Below are positions 7,798 to 15,221 of a DNA stretch of 22,600 bases, piece after piece. This DNA is from an uncultured Eubacterium sp. (GTDB lineage: Bacteria; Bacillota; Clostridia; Peptostreptococcales; Anaerovoracaceae). A model generated the notes under the pieces. That model did no database searches. It saw only the letters and a list, made by a program, of their open reading frames with translations, and was not told the origin of the DNA. The DNA is taken from the NCBI GenBank assembly GCA_937894585.1, contig CALBGO010000061.1:1-22600 (forward strand). Direction: 5' to 3'. How positions within the stretch are numbered: the stretch's first letter is position 1; each line of letters opens with the position of its first letter. The translations under genes were made by a program, and so were the position numbers.

Positions 7798-8334
7798 TCA
7801 GGATACCGGCTCAATTTTCAGAACCAGACCGCCGCTGACACCGTTTTCCATTTCTGTGGAATAGATTCCGATCCGGTACTTCTGTCCCCGGAATCTATAA
7901 TACCACAAATAATAGTCAAAAGGCTCCTGGAGTTTTCCCGCCTGCCTCATCTCCTTGTAACCATATCCGCTGCCGCTTTGATTTTCTTCTGCGGCAGCTT
8001 TTTCACAGGCTCTCCAAACCGACTGCCCATAGCCGTCAATCAGCTGCTGCGTCACGATGCCGTCTATGAAAAAAGTTACTGTACAGCCGCCCTTTTCAGT
8101 CTCTGTATAAAGTTCTCTCCTCGTAAAAACGGGGCTTCCGGCTGCGCCAAGTCCGTACCTTTTGTCAGCCTGCACCGCCCAAAGCCCATCGCTTCTTTCC
8201 GAAATTACGGCGCCGTATCCGTCTCTCCCGCAGCCTCCGCTTCCGCTTCCTTCCGCGGTACAGTAAAAAAAGAAAGCTGCGCCCATCGTTCCGATTATCA
8301 CGCAGCATATAAATATCATACTTTTTCTGTGCAT
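7798..8334 (-). CDS. Hypothetical membrane-anchored extracytoplasmic protein
   Basis: A 178-residue protein I do not recognise. It begins with a short basic start (MHRKS) and one hydrophobic segment (about residues 6-27) ending FFFYC, which does not fit the lipobox consensus. It is therefore more likely held by an uncleaved signal anchor than lipidated. A glycine-rich stretch follows, then a soluble domain rich in aromatic residues (DYYLWYYRFRGQKYRIGIY) that looks beta-structured. The start is well supported by AGGAGG nine bases upstream. The gene lies downstream of the DUF1847 gene on the same strand with a 93-base gap, so it might be the last gene of a feoAB transcript, although nothing in the protein suggests metal binding. 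It converges with the MATE gene. Confidence 0.7.
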   Translation of the reverse strand: MHRKSMIFICCVIIGTMGAAFFFYCTAEGSGSGGCGRDGYGAVISERSDGLWAVQADKRYGLGAAGSPVFTRRELYTETEKGGCTVTFFIDGIVTQQLIDGYGQSVWRACEKAAAEENQSGSGYGYKEMRQAGKLQEPFDYYLWYYRFRGQKYRIGIYSTEMENGVSGGLVLKIEPVS

Positions 8335-8427
8335 GCTTCCCCGCCTCCTGCACTTTATTTATGCAGAAAATCAGGGGAATATGACTGTTTTCAGATTCAG
8401 AAGCAGCAGGTATACAGATGTCTTTCC

Positions 8428-9087
8428 TTAAAGCAAGTCTGTACCCCGGTCTGCATCGCCCATAATCCGCGGTCCGAAATAGGAGCGGGAATTGTAAAGA
8501 GCAGCGGCAGGATTATGTCCTGTCACCCGGTCCTTTGTTACCAAAGTCGTTACCAAAGCATCGGAATATTTCATAAACAGGCTGTCATGACCTACGCACA
8601 AGCCCACTACTACATTTAACTGCGTACCCTCTTCATTCAGAAGCTTCGCCTGCAGAATCGGATTACACATTTTACAGCCCACCGCATTGTTTTTTTCATC
8701 AAGTCCCACATCGGTTTTATCCACAGAGCCCACTTTGCAAGCCGCTCCGTACACCTGAAAACCATGGCTTCTGAAAATTTTTGCAGCTGTCCGAGCTTCG
8801 TCGATCAAGCCGACACAGGTTGCGATACCGATTTTCCGAAAGCCCATTTTCTTAGCAAATTCCGCAATTTCACGAACCCTCGGCCACTGACAGTAGCCTT
8901 CGCACTCCACTTCGGCAGCCGCTTCCATAACCCGAAAATTCTCAGGCTCCTCGTAACAAGAAAGAGCGTCAGCCTTTACTGTTTCATCCATCTTCTCCGT
9001 CAGGCAGAACGCAGGATACCTGCCTGCTATATCCTTTTCACAGTTTGTAACGGCGCAGTCCACACAAGATAATTTCTTTTCGTCCAT
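8428..9087 (-). CDS. DUF1847 cysteine-rich protein
   Basis: A 219-residue cytoplasmic protein matching the DUF1847 family, whose function is unknown to me. An N-terminal cysteine cluster (CVDCAVTNC, then a cysteine in YPAFC) resembles a metal or iron-sulfur site. More conserved cysteines follow in VECEGYCQWPR, IATCVGL, AACKVG, GCKMCNP and VVGLCVGHD. The central part reads like an alpha/beta fold (KKMGFRKIGIATCVGLIDEA). I chose the ATG at 9087, 18 codons inside the longest frame, because an AGAGGT ribosome binding site sits 7 bases upstream and the cysteine motif begins right after it. It follows feoAB on the same strand with an 88-base gap and no visible terminator. Co-transcription with the iron transporter is plausible, and a role in iron or iron-sulfur handling is inference from that context. 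Confidence 0.85.
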   Translation of the reverse strand: MDEKKLSCVDCAVTNCEKDIAGRYPAFCLTEKMDETVKADALSCYEEPENFRVMEAAAEVECEGYCQWPRVREIAEFAKKMGFRKIGIATCVGLIDEARTAAKIFRSHGFQVYGAACKVGSVDKTDVGLDEKNNAVGCKMCNPILQAKLLNEEGTQLNVVVGLCVGHDSLFMKYSDALVTTLVTKDRVTGHNPAAALYNSRSYFGPRIMGDADRGTDLL

Positions 9088-9175
9088 ATTTTTACCTCTT
9101 GAAAATTTTCTTAATCCGTTTCTGAATAAATGCTTTTTCAAAGAATGAATCCGGGTTCAAAACTCTGCTTATGCC

Positions 9176-11647
9176 TCAAAAAAACAATCCTCCCACAAGG
9201 TTGACCGCAAAAGCGGCAATCCATGCCACAAGGCACTGAAGCACCACTACGGCAGCAGCCCATTTTCCGCCCAGTTCTTTACGCACAGCCCCGATTGCCG
9301 CAACACACGGTGTATAGAGAAGCGTAAACACAAGGAAAACGACTGCCGAAAGCGGTGTGAACAAGCTTTGCAGCAAATCCGTGGTGCCTCCCATCAGGAC
9401 AGTCAGCGTGCTCACTACACTTTCCTTGGCGGTAAAGCCTGTAATCAGCGCTGTGGAAATTCTCCAGTCTCCGAATCCCAAAGGTGCGAAAACCGGCGCA
9501 ATCATACCGCCGACCAGCGCAAGAAGGCTGTCCTTTGAATCCGAAACCACATTGAGATGACTGTCGAAGGTCTGCAGGAACCAGATAATCAGTGTCGCCA
9601 CAAAGATAACCGTGAAAGCTCTGGTAATAAAATCCTTGGCTTTATCCCAAATCAGTCTGCCGACACTTTTCAGCCCCGGAAATCTGTAATTGGGAAGTTC
9701 CATTACAAAAGGAACCGGTTCACCTTTGAAGCGGGTTTTTCCCAGAAGCAGAGCATAAAGCACCGCCACAACGATGCCGGTAAAATACATCAGCGTCATT
9801 ACCAAAGCTCCGTGATTCGGGAAAAAAGCCGCTGTAATCAGGGCATAAATCGGCAGCTTCGCCGAGCAGCTCATAAACGGAGTCAGCATAATCGTCATTT
9901 TGCGGTCACGCTCCGAAGGCAAAGTTCTGGTTGCCATAATAGCGGGAACGGTACACCCAAAACCGATAATCATCGGCACAAAGCTGCGCCCCGAAAGTCC
10001 CAGCTTACGCAGGATTTTATCCATAACAAAGGCAACCCGCGCCATATATCCGCTGTCCTCCAGAAAAGACAGGAAGAAAAACAAGGTGACAATGGTCGGC
10101 AGAAAACTGAGTACGCTGCCCACGCCGGCAAAAGCGCCGTCTATTACAAGGGAATGAATCACCGGGTTAATCTGCGCCGCCGTCAGAGCCGTATCAGCCA
10201 TATCCGTCAATATGCCGATCCCTGTTTCCATCAGGTCGGAAAGAAATGCGCCGATTACACCGAAGGTCAGCCAGAAAATCACAGCCATAATAGCGATAAA
10301 GCTTGGAATTGCCGTATATTTTCCGGTCAGAACCTTGTCGATTTCCCTGCTCCGCTTGTGTTCTCTGCTTTCATGGGGCTTCACAACAGATTCTCTGCAG
10401 ATTCTGTCGATAAAAGTAAAACGCATATTGGCAAGAGCCGCGTTTCTGTCCATACCGCTTTCTGTTTCCAGCTGCACAATAATGTGATCCAGCATTTCCT
10501 TTTCATTCTGATCCAGCCGGAGTTTTTCAAGCACAAGATTGTCGCCTTCCACCAGTTTGCTTGCCGCAAAGCGAAGCGGAATTTCCGCCGCTTCGGCATG
10601 GTCTTCGATCAGGTGCATAATGGAGTGAAGACATCTGTGCATTGCGCCGCCGTCAGAGCCGTCTGCATCGCAGAAATCAAGCCGTCCCGGACATTCACGG
10701 TATTTTGCCACATGAACCGCATGGTCAATCAGCTCCTGAATACCTTCGTTTTTTGCAGCGGAAATCGGAATCACCGGAATTCCGAGAGCGCTTTCCATTT
10801 CGTTAATCAGCACTGTTCCGCCGTTTGCGTGAACTTCGTCCATCATATTCAGAGCCAGTACCATAGGAATATCCAGTTCAATCAGCTGCAGAGTCAGATA
10901 CAGATTCCGCTCTATGTTGGTAGCGTCAACAATATTGATAATGCCCTTCGGTCTGCTGTTCAGGAAAAATTCTCTGGTTACAATTTCCTCACTGGTATAC
11001 GGAGACATAGAATAAATACCCGGAAGGTCTGTAACCAGGGTATTCTCCTGCTTACGAATCTGTCCGTCTTTTCTGTCCACTGTAACGCCGGGGAAATTCC
11101 CCACATGCTGATTGGAGCCGGTCAGCTGGTTAAATAAAGTGGTTTTCCCGCAGTTTTGATTGCCGGCAAGTCCGAAGGTCAGCACAGTATCGTCCGAAAG
11201 AGGACCGCCTTTCGGCTCCACATGATAAATTCCCATTTCTCCAAGCCCCGGATGATGCGGCTTTTCAGTCTTCTGCCCCTTTTCGCCGCGAACCGCGCTT
11301 TTAGCAGGTTTGACCGCGCCTTTGTATGTACGGGAAGTTTTTGCTCCCGCCTGCTGCGCTGCCTGCTGTACCTCTGAAGCCTGTGCTTCCGCCTCCTGAC
11401 GCTCTCGGGAAAGTTGTGTCTCGTCCATCTTTTCGATTTCAATTTCTTTTGCATCGGAAAGACGCAGAGTCAGTTCATATCCCCAAATCCTGTATTCCAC
11501 CGGGTCGCCCATAGGCGCCGCTTTAATGTATTCTATCGTTTTTCCGGGAATCAGTCCCATATCCAGAAAGTGCTGGCGCAGCGAACCGCCGCCGCCTACC
11601 GACACAATCTTTCCGGTCTCCCCGTTTTTCAGCTGATCCAAAGTCAT
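9176..11647 (-). CDS. feoB: Fused FeoA-FeoB ferrous iron transporter
   Basis: An 823-residue Fe(II) importer of the cytoplasmic membrane. An FeoA-type SH3-like domain (about 1-75, with LRQHFLDMGLIPGKTIEY) is fused by a charged Ala/Gln-rich linker (76-150) to a complete FeoB. The GTPase domain has G1 GNQNCGKTT (162-170), the switch region HVGNFPGVTVD, G3 DLPG (207-210), G4 NMMD (267-270) and G5 SAAKNEG. A helical spacer follows, then the membrane part with two gate-like repeats (the first around SFVPMIIGFGCTVPAIMATR, the second around TGFTAKESVVSTL). In most bacteria FeoA is a separate gene, although fusions are known. The ATG at 11647 follows an AAAGGAAG site with a 7-base gap. No FeoC is seen. 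The promoter about 210 bases upstream carries a probable metal-repressor site. Confidence 0.97.
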   Translation of the reverse strand: MTLDQLKNGETGKIVSVGGGGSLRQHFLDMGLIPGKTIEYIKAAPMGDPVEYRIWGYELTLRLSDAKEIEIEKMDETQLSRERQEAEAQASEVQQAAQQAGAKTSRTYKGAVKPAKSAVRGEKGQKTEKPHHPGLGEMGIYHVEPKGGPLSDDTVLTFGLAGNQNCGKTTLFNQLTGSNQHVGNFPGVTVDRKDGQIRKQENTLVTDLPGIYSMSPYTSEEIVTREFFLNSRPKGIINIVDATNIERNLYLTLQLIELDIPMVLALNMMDEVHANGGTVLINEMESALGIPVIPISAAKNEGIQELIDHAVHVAKYRECPGRLDFCDADGSDGGAMHRCLHSIMHLIEDHAEAAEIPLRFAASKLVEGDNLVLEKLRLDQNEKEMLDHIIVQLETESGMDRNAALANMRFTFIDRICRESVVKPHESREHKRSREIDKVLTGKYTAIPSFIAIMAVIFWLTFGVIGAFLSDLMETGIGILTDMADTALTAAQINPVIHSLVIDGAFAGVGSVLSFLPTIVTLFFFLSFLEDSGYMARVAFVMDKILRKLGLSGRSFVPMIIGFGCTVPAIMATRTLPSERDRKMTIMLTPFMSCSAKLPIYALITAAFFPNHGALVMTLMYFTGIVVAVLYALLLGKTRFKGEPVPFVMELPNYRFPGLKSVGRLIWDKAKDFITRAFTVIFVATLIIWFLQTFDSHLNVVSDSKDSLLALVGGMIAPVFAPLGFGDWRISTALITGFTAKESVVSTLTVLMGGTTDLLQSLFTPLSAVVFLVFTLLYTPCVAAIGAVRKELGGKWAAAVVVLQCLVAWIAAFAVNLVGGLFF

Positions 11648-11852
11648 AAAAGGACTTCCTTTCTATATCAGATTTACAAATTCCATAATGAAACAGTCCG
11701 CCCGCCGAATAAAGCTTTATCGGTATATGAGGTTCAAAATACTGCGGAAGGGTTCCTTCCGATTATCCGAAAATCCCCGCAAATTCCAAAGTTCTGCAAC
11801 AATGCAGGAAATTCCCGCCTGCCGCCTGACAGACTGCTCCAGTTTTATGCTG
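11648..11852 (-). promoter_or_regulatory. Long structured 5' leader of feoAB
   Basis: If transcription starts just after the predicted -10 box, the feoAB mRNA has a leader of about 200 bases with no credible gene. It holds at least two hairpins. One is a perfect 7-base-pair stem with a 3-base loop at 11745-11761 (CGGAAGG, GTT, CCTTCCG). The other is a TTCTGCA/TGCAGGA stem near 11791-11810. Neither is followed by a T-run, so they are not simple terminators. A metal-sensing riboswitch is possible, but I could not match a known consensus by eye. Together with the promoter this explains most of the 358-base gap between feoAB and the HAD gene; I see nothing in 11893-12005. Confidence 0.4.
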
Positions 11853-11858
11853 AAAAAT

Positions 11859-11892
11859 ATTTTATCACGGCTTTCGGTTAGTGTCAACTAAC
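11859..11892 (-). promoter_or_regulatory. feoAB promoter with overlapping metal-repressor-like operator
   Basis: On the minus strand a perfect TTGACA -35 box (11887-11882) and a TAAAAT -10 box (11864-11859) are separated by exactly 17 bases, a near-ideal housekeeping promoter. The -35 box lies in an inverted repeat with 6-base arms, GTTAGT-GTCA-ACTAAC (11877-11892), so a bound protein would block RNA polymerase. The GTTAG/CTAAC arms resemble sites of DtxR/MntR-family metal repressors more than the TGATAATNATTATCA Fur box. The assignment to DtxR/MntR is inference; the promoter and the inverted repeat are seen directly. Confidence 0.75.
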
Positions 11893-12005
11893 TATTTTAG
11901 AAAGAAGCGCCGGAAAAGCCCTATCCGACATACAGAAAGCCGCGCGGGCAATAGCAGTTCTGCGGGCAGCGGAAATTCCGTGGGCAAGACGACTTCCCCC
12001 GCTTT

Positions 12006-12668
12006 CTAATCCTCTGCCAATTCCTTTTCAAGAATCGGAATAACTGCAAGAAGAGAATCCGCCGTTCTCCAAACAGAAGCCAAAGTCTTATCATCAGGCT
12101 GCACCAGATCGGGAATCATCACGGTCCTAAGTCCCGCAGCATAAGCCGAAGCAATTCCTGACGGCGCATCTTCCAGCGCAACGGCTTCGGAAGGATTGAT
12201 TCCGATGGCAGCACAGGCTTTCAGATAAATCTCCGGATCAGGCTTGCTCTTTTTTACCATATTTCCGCAGACATAGCCGTCAAAATAATCATAAATTCCG
12301 GCGCTGCGCAGATTCTCAAGGGCATATTCTGCTGAAGAGGATGTAGCAAGTCCGATTGAAAGCCCGTGTTTTTTCGCAAATTCTAAAATTTCACCCACGC
12401 CGTTCTTTACCGGAAGCCCTTCTTTTTCAACAATTTCCGTAAAATACCGGGCAGCTGTTTCCTGAAACATATCGTGGGGAAAATCCTCGCCGTAAACACC
12501 CTTAAAATACTCCGCCCGTTTCCCACGGTTAAACCCGATGGTATTGTAAATATGCGCTCCGATATCACAATACCCCAGATCCGCTCCCGAAAGATTCCAG
12601 CTTCGCTGCACAATCCGCTCTGTGTCAAACAGAAGACCGTCCATATCAAACACAAGTCCCTTCAGCAT
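12006..12668 (-). CDS. HAD superfamily phosphatase, beta-phosphoglucomutase-like
   Basis: A 220-residue cytoplasmic hydrolase of HAD subfamily I, close to beta-phosphoglucomutase/DhaL-type sugar-phosphate phosphatases. Motif 1 is VFDMDGLLFD with nucleophile D8 and acid/base D10. The helical cap follows, then motif 2 in LATSSS, motif 3 lysine in KKSKPDP and motif 4 in VALEDAPSG. I place the start at 12668 because AAAGGAG lies about 7 bases upstream and motif 1 then sits in its usual position. An ATG at 12701 also has a GAGGAAGG sequence before it and would add 11 residues. The gene follows the PatB-like lyase on the same strand with a 97-base gap and no terminator, so the two may be co-transcribed. 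The substrate is not predictable. Confidence 0.9.
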   Translation of the reverse strand: MLKGLVFDMDGLLFDTERIVQRSWNLSGADLGYCDIGAHIYNTIGFNRGKRAEYFKGVYGEDFPHDMFQETAARYFTEIVEKEGLPVKNGVGEILEFAKKHGLSIGLATSSSAEYALENLRSAGIYDYFDGYVCGNMVKKSKPDPEIYLKACAAIGINPSEAVALEDAPSGIASAYAAGLRTVMIPDLVQPDDKTLASVWRTADSLLAVIPILEKELAED

Positions 12669-12765
12669 AATTTCTCCTTTGCCTGCTTTTTTATCTGTCA
12701 TACTTACCCTTCCTCATTCCGCAGTCCCGTCTGTTTTACGGGCAGTCCCTACTCTGCTTGCCTCT

Positions 12766-13977
12766 TCAGAATTTCTTTGACGGCTGACATTCAGTCTGTC
12801 CGCCCTCTCTTCCCGTTTCGGCAAGATATGCATAAACCCCGTCGGTCAGGCGCTTCACAGCATCTTCAGCCACAGACCTCGGACATGCAATATTCAGCCG
12901 CGCAAAGTAATTTCCGTCTCCTCGGTAAAGATCTCCCATATTCATATACAGACCGGTTTTATCTCTCAGCCATTTGCAGAGCTCTCTGCTGTCCGCAGTC
13001 ACTGCACTGAAATCCAGCCACATCAAGTAAGTTGCATGAGACGATACCGCTTTGACTTCCGGCAGATGTTTCTCAAGATATTCCGCCACAAAACGCTTGT
13101 TTTCCGCAATGTATTCGCAAAGGGCGTCAAGCCACGGTCCCCCCTCTCTAAAAGCTGCGACAGCGGCAGGCACCGCAAAGCTTCCTGGCATAGATGCGTC
13201 GGAGATTTCCAGCTCTTTGCCGATTTTCTCCCTGAGAGTTTTTTTCGGAATTACGGCAGCGGCAGTCAGAAGACCCGCAAGATTGAATGTTTTGGTGGGC
13301 GCAATGCAGGTAATGCTGTTTTCCGCACAAATCGAAGACACCGAGGCATAAGGCGTATATTCGTAACCCGGGTCAAGCAAATCACAATGAATCTCATCGG
13401 AAACCACAACAACGCCGTGTTTTTCGCAAAGAACACCGATTCGCGCAAGGGTATCTCTGTCCCAGATATTTCCCGTCGGATTATGGGGATTGCTGAGAAT
13501 TAAAAGAGCAGTTTTTTCATCGGACAGTTTTTCTTCAAAATCAACCCAGTCCACCTCGTATGCGCCGTCTTTATAAATCAGTCTGCTCTCCAGCGCTTTT
13601 CTTCCGTTATCTTCTATGGATATAAAGAAATGGTTGTATACCGGCGACAGCACCAGAACGGAGTCTCCCGGCTCGGTCAAAGCCCTCACCGAAGAAGAAA
13701 TGACAGGAATTACCCCTGTAGCAAAGAGAAGCCAGTCTTTTTCTATCTTGAAATTATGCCGTACCAGCCACCAGTTTATAATGGATTCGTACCATTCCTC
13801 CGTCAATACGGAATAACCGAAAATCCCGTGCTGCGCCCGCTGCTTAAGAGCCTGCCTGATTTCCGGCGCCGTCTGAAAATCCATATCCGCAACCCACATA
13901 GGAAGCTGGTTTTCCGGCACATTCCATTTTAATGAGCCGGTATTTCTCCGATCAACTACCTTATCAAAATCATACAT
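12766..13977 (-). CDS. patB: PatB/MalY-type PLP-dependent C-S lyase
   Basis: A 403-residue fold-type I PLP enzyme of the PatB/MalY group. These cleave cystathionine or cysteine conjugates to a thiol, pyruvate and ammonia (cystathionine beta-lyase activity). Some members also act as aminotransferases or, in E. coli, as a regulator of maltose genes. Family marks are MYDFDKVVDRRNTGSLKW at the N-terminus, WVADMDF (28-34), SPVYNHFF for cofactor stacking, NPHNPTG (163-169), DEIH (194-197) and the Schiff-base lysine K229 in APTKTFN. The length is typical. The ribosome binding site is weak (only a GAGAG-rich stretch). The promoter lies about 125 bases upstream and the leader can fold, so expression may be controlled. 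Methionine synthesis versus cysteine breakdown cannot be decided from the sequence. Confidence 0.9.
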   Translation of the reverse strand: MYDFDKVVDRRNTGSLKWNVPENQLPMWVADMDFQTAPEIRQALKQRAQHGIFGYSVLTEEWYESIINWWLVRHNFKIEKDWLLFATGVIPVISSSVRALTEPGDSVLVLSPVYNHFFISIEDNGRKALESRLIYKDGAYEVDWVDFEEKLSDEKTALLILSNPHNPTGNIWDRDTLARIGVLCEKHGVVVVSDEIHCDLLDPGYEYTPYASVSSICAENSITCIAPTKTFNLAGLLTAAAVIPKKTLREKIGKELEISDASMPGSFAVPAAVAAFREGGPWLDALCEYIAENKRFVAEYLEKHLPEVKAVSSHATYLMWLDFSAVTADSRELCKWLRDKTGLYMNMGDLYRGDGNYFARLNIACPRSVAEDAVKRLTDGVYAYLAETGREGGQTECQPSKKF

Positions 13978-14019
13978 AGTCTTTGTTCTCTCTTTCTGTT
14001 TGTTCTTAAAACTCTGCTG

Positions 14020-14057
14020 TCGGCGCAGCCTGCGTACATGCAGACTGTTTTCGCCGA
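14020..14057 (-). promoter_or_regulatory. Two-part hairpin in the patB leader
   Basis: Between the predicted patB promoter and its start, TCGGCG (14020-14025) pairs perfectly with CGCCGA (14052-14057). Inside it GCCTGC pairs with GCAGAC, with one G-U pair on one strand. No T-run follows on the minus strand, so it is not a simple terminator. It could be a leader control element or an mRNA-stabilising fold. It does not match the SAM riboswitch core as I know it. Confidence 0.35.
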
Positions 14058-14102
14058 GACCTGCCCGGTTTCAATGCTTTTCAAAAACCGATCACGCAAA
14101 AT

Positions 14103-14130
14103 ATTATAACAAATCGGTATCAACTATACC
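14103..14130 (-). promoter_or_regulatory. Candidate patB promoter with inverted repeat at -35
   Basis: A perfect TATAAT -10 box lies on the minus strand at 14108-14103. No good -35 box precedes it. Instead an inverted repeat GGTAT-CAACT-ATACC (14116-14130) occupies that region. This arrangement is typical of an activator-dependent or otherwise regulated promoter. The regulator is unknown. Confidence 0.4.
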
Positions 14131-14153
14131 AGCTGTTTAAGAGAAAAAGAGGT

Positions 14154-14765
14154 CTATTTTACAGAGCCTTTGCAGCCTCCGAAGGCTTCATTGCGGTTCC
14201 TGACCTTGCAAATCCCCTGAGTCATAGTTCCCATCGGGCAAAATGCACACCATGAGCGCGGCTTAAAAAGTACCATAGAAAGCAGTCCGAGGAGAAGGGA
14301 AGTCAGCATCAGACTGTAAAAGCCGAAACTGAACTGCGCTGCCCAATCGGGTACAATGCCTGCGGAATAAGTCCAGCCCCACGGCACTTTTACCGTCCAG
14401 AACAGCTTGATAACTTCTTTCAGGGAATCTGCCCCTGCCGCAACCAAATAAGTCTGAAAAACCATATTCGCAAACATCACCAGAAAAAAAATCAGAAATC
14501 CGTACCGAAACCACTTTGAAGTCAGCCACTTTGGCGTCGGACGCTTGAATGAGCAGCCCAGCCTTCCTCCCAGCATAGACAAAAGCTGACCTCTTCCGCA
14601 CAAATTATTGCAGAACCATTTATTTCCGCCAAACAGAGCAATTCCTACCGGCAGCAGAAAGTCAATCATTCCCAGCCAGGCAAAGAGAATATTGAAAAAT
14701 CCCAAAGAAAAATATACAATCGCCCATATCCAGAGATAGTCATACCAGTGCTTTTTCGTTTTCAT
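14154..14765 (-). CDS. NapH-like membrane iron-sulfur protein
   Basis: A 203-residue polytopic membrane protein of the 4Fe-4S/NapH-NosR-like type, with about four hydrophobic segments (near residues 9-45, 87-107 and 141-172). Cysteine clusters lie at membrane boundaries: CNNLCGRGQLL followed by LGCSFKRP, and WCAFCPMGTMTQGIC near the C-terminus. Such proteins pass electrons between quinone or membrane carriers and ferredoxin-like partners; the exact reaction here is unknown. I chose the ATG at 14765 because it overlaps the upstream ferredoxin's stop codon as TAATG, and because its own ribosome binding site is weak, both signs of translational coupling. A longer frame exists upstream, but its extra residues duplicate the ferredoxin region in another frame and are not credible. 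The two proteins probably form one electron-transfer unit. Confidence 0.85.
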   Translation of the reverse strand: MKTKKHWYDYLWIWAIVYFSLGFFNILFAWLGMIDFLLPVGIALFGGNKWFCNNLCGRGQLLSMLGGRLGCSFKRPTPKWLTSKWFRYGFLIFFLVMFANMVFQTYLVAAGADSLKEVIKLFWTVKVPWGWTYSAGIVPDWAAQFSFGFYSLMLTSLLLGLLSMVLFKPRSWCAFCPMGTMTQGICKVRNRNEAFGGCKGSVK

Positions 14766-14971
14766 TATAAATTTTCCCGCCTTTCCCCGATAGTAATACA
14801 GCCCGCAGGACATTCCTTTGCACACTTCCCGCAGCCGACACAGCGCATCTCATCAATAACCGCATAGCAGCCCCTATATACAGAAACCGCGCCGCGCGGA
14901 CAAACTTTAGTGCAGACCCCGCATGCCACACAGACTGAGCGGTCTGTTCCTGCAACATTCTTTGACAGCAT
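14765..14971 (-). CDS. Small 2[4Fe-4S] ferredoxin
   Basis: A 68-residue soluble electron carrier with two four-cysteine motifs, CVACGVCTKVCPRG and CVGCGKCAKECPAG, each binding one 4Fe-4S cluster. The ATG at 14971 is preferred over one at 15034. It has an AAGGAGGT ribosome binding site 7 bases upstream, and the extra 21 residues of the longer frame look non-coding. Its stop overlaps the start of the NapH-like gene, so the two are translated together and the ferredoxin is the likely partner of that membrane protein. No clear promoter could be placed in the 250 bases upstream. Confidence 0.92.
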   Translation of the reverse strand: MLSKNVAGTDRSVCVACGVCTKVCPRGAVSVYRGCYAVIDEMRCVGCGKCAKECPAGCITIGERRENL

Positions 14972-15136
14972 AAAAAGTACCTCCTTAGATAATGAGATAA
15001 ATTTAGCAGAATTCATCAGAAAAAACCGTGACAAAGTTACAAAAGAGAAATGAAATTATTTACAAGATTGGTTGAAGATTATAATCAAAATTATCGGTTG
15101 AACCGGTGGTTTTATCATGCCTATACGGCGCCAACT

Positions 15137-15164
15137 AAAAAAAGTAAAGAATTTACTCTTTACT
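15137..15164 (-). terminator. Terminator after the exonuclease gene
   Basis: On the minus strand an 8-base-pair stem AGTAAAGA/TCTTTACT with a 6-base loop is followed by a run of T (the A-run at 15137-15142 on the plus strand). The stem is AT-rich, so the terminator may be weak. It lies about 60 bases after the exonuclease stop. The rest of 14972-15221 shows nothing else I can support. Confidence 0.6.
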
Positions 15165-15221
15165 TTCCTTTACGATATGTACAATTCGGAAAGATTCCGA
15201 GTGCCCTGCTTTTCTGCACAC

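Noticed and set aside
9557..11137. 526-codon open frame on the plus strand opposite feoAB
   Set aside because: It is wholly antisense to an unmistakable FeoB. It is rich in His, Gln, Asn and Arg in no domain-like order and has no ribosome binding site. It is a codon-bias shadow.
12726..12742. CCCGT/ACGGG hairpin between patB and the HAD gene
   Set aside because: A 5-base stem with no following T-run on the minus strand is too weak to call a terminator.
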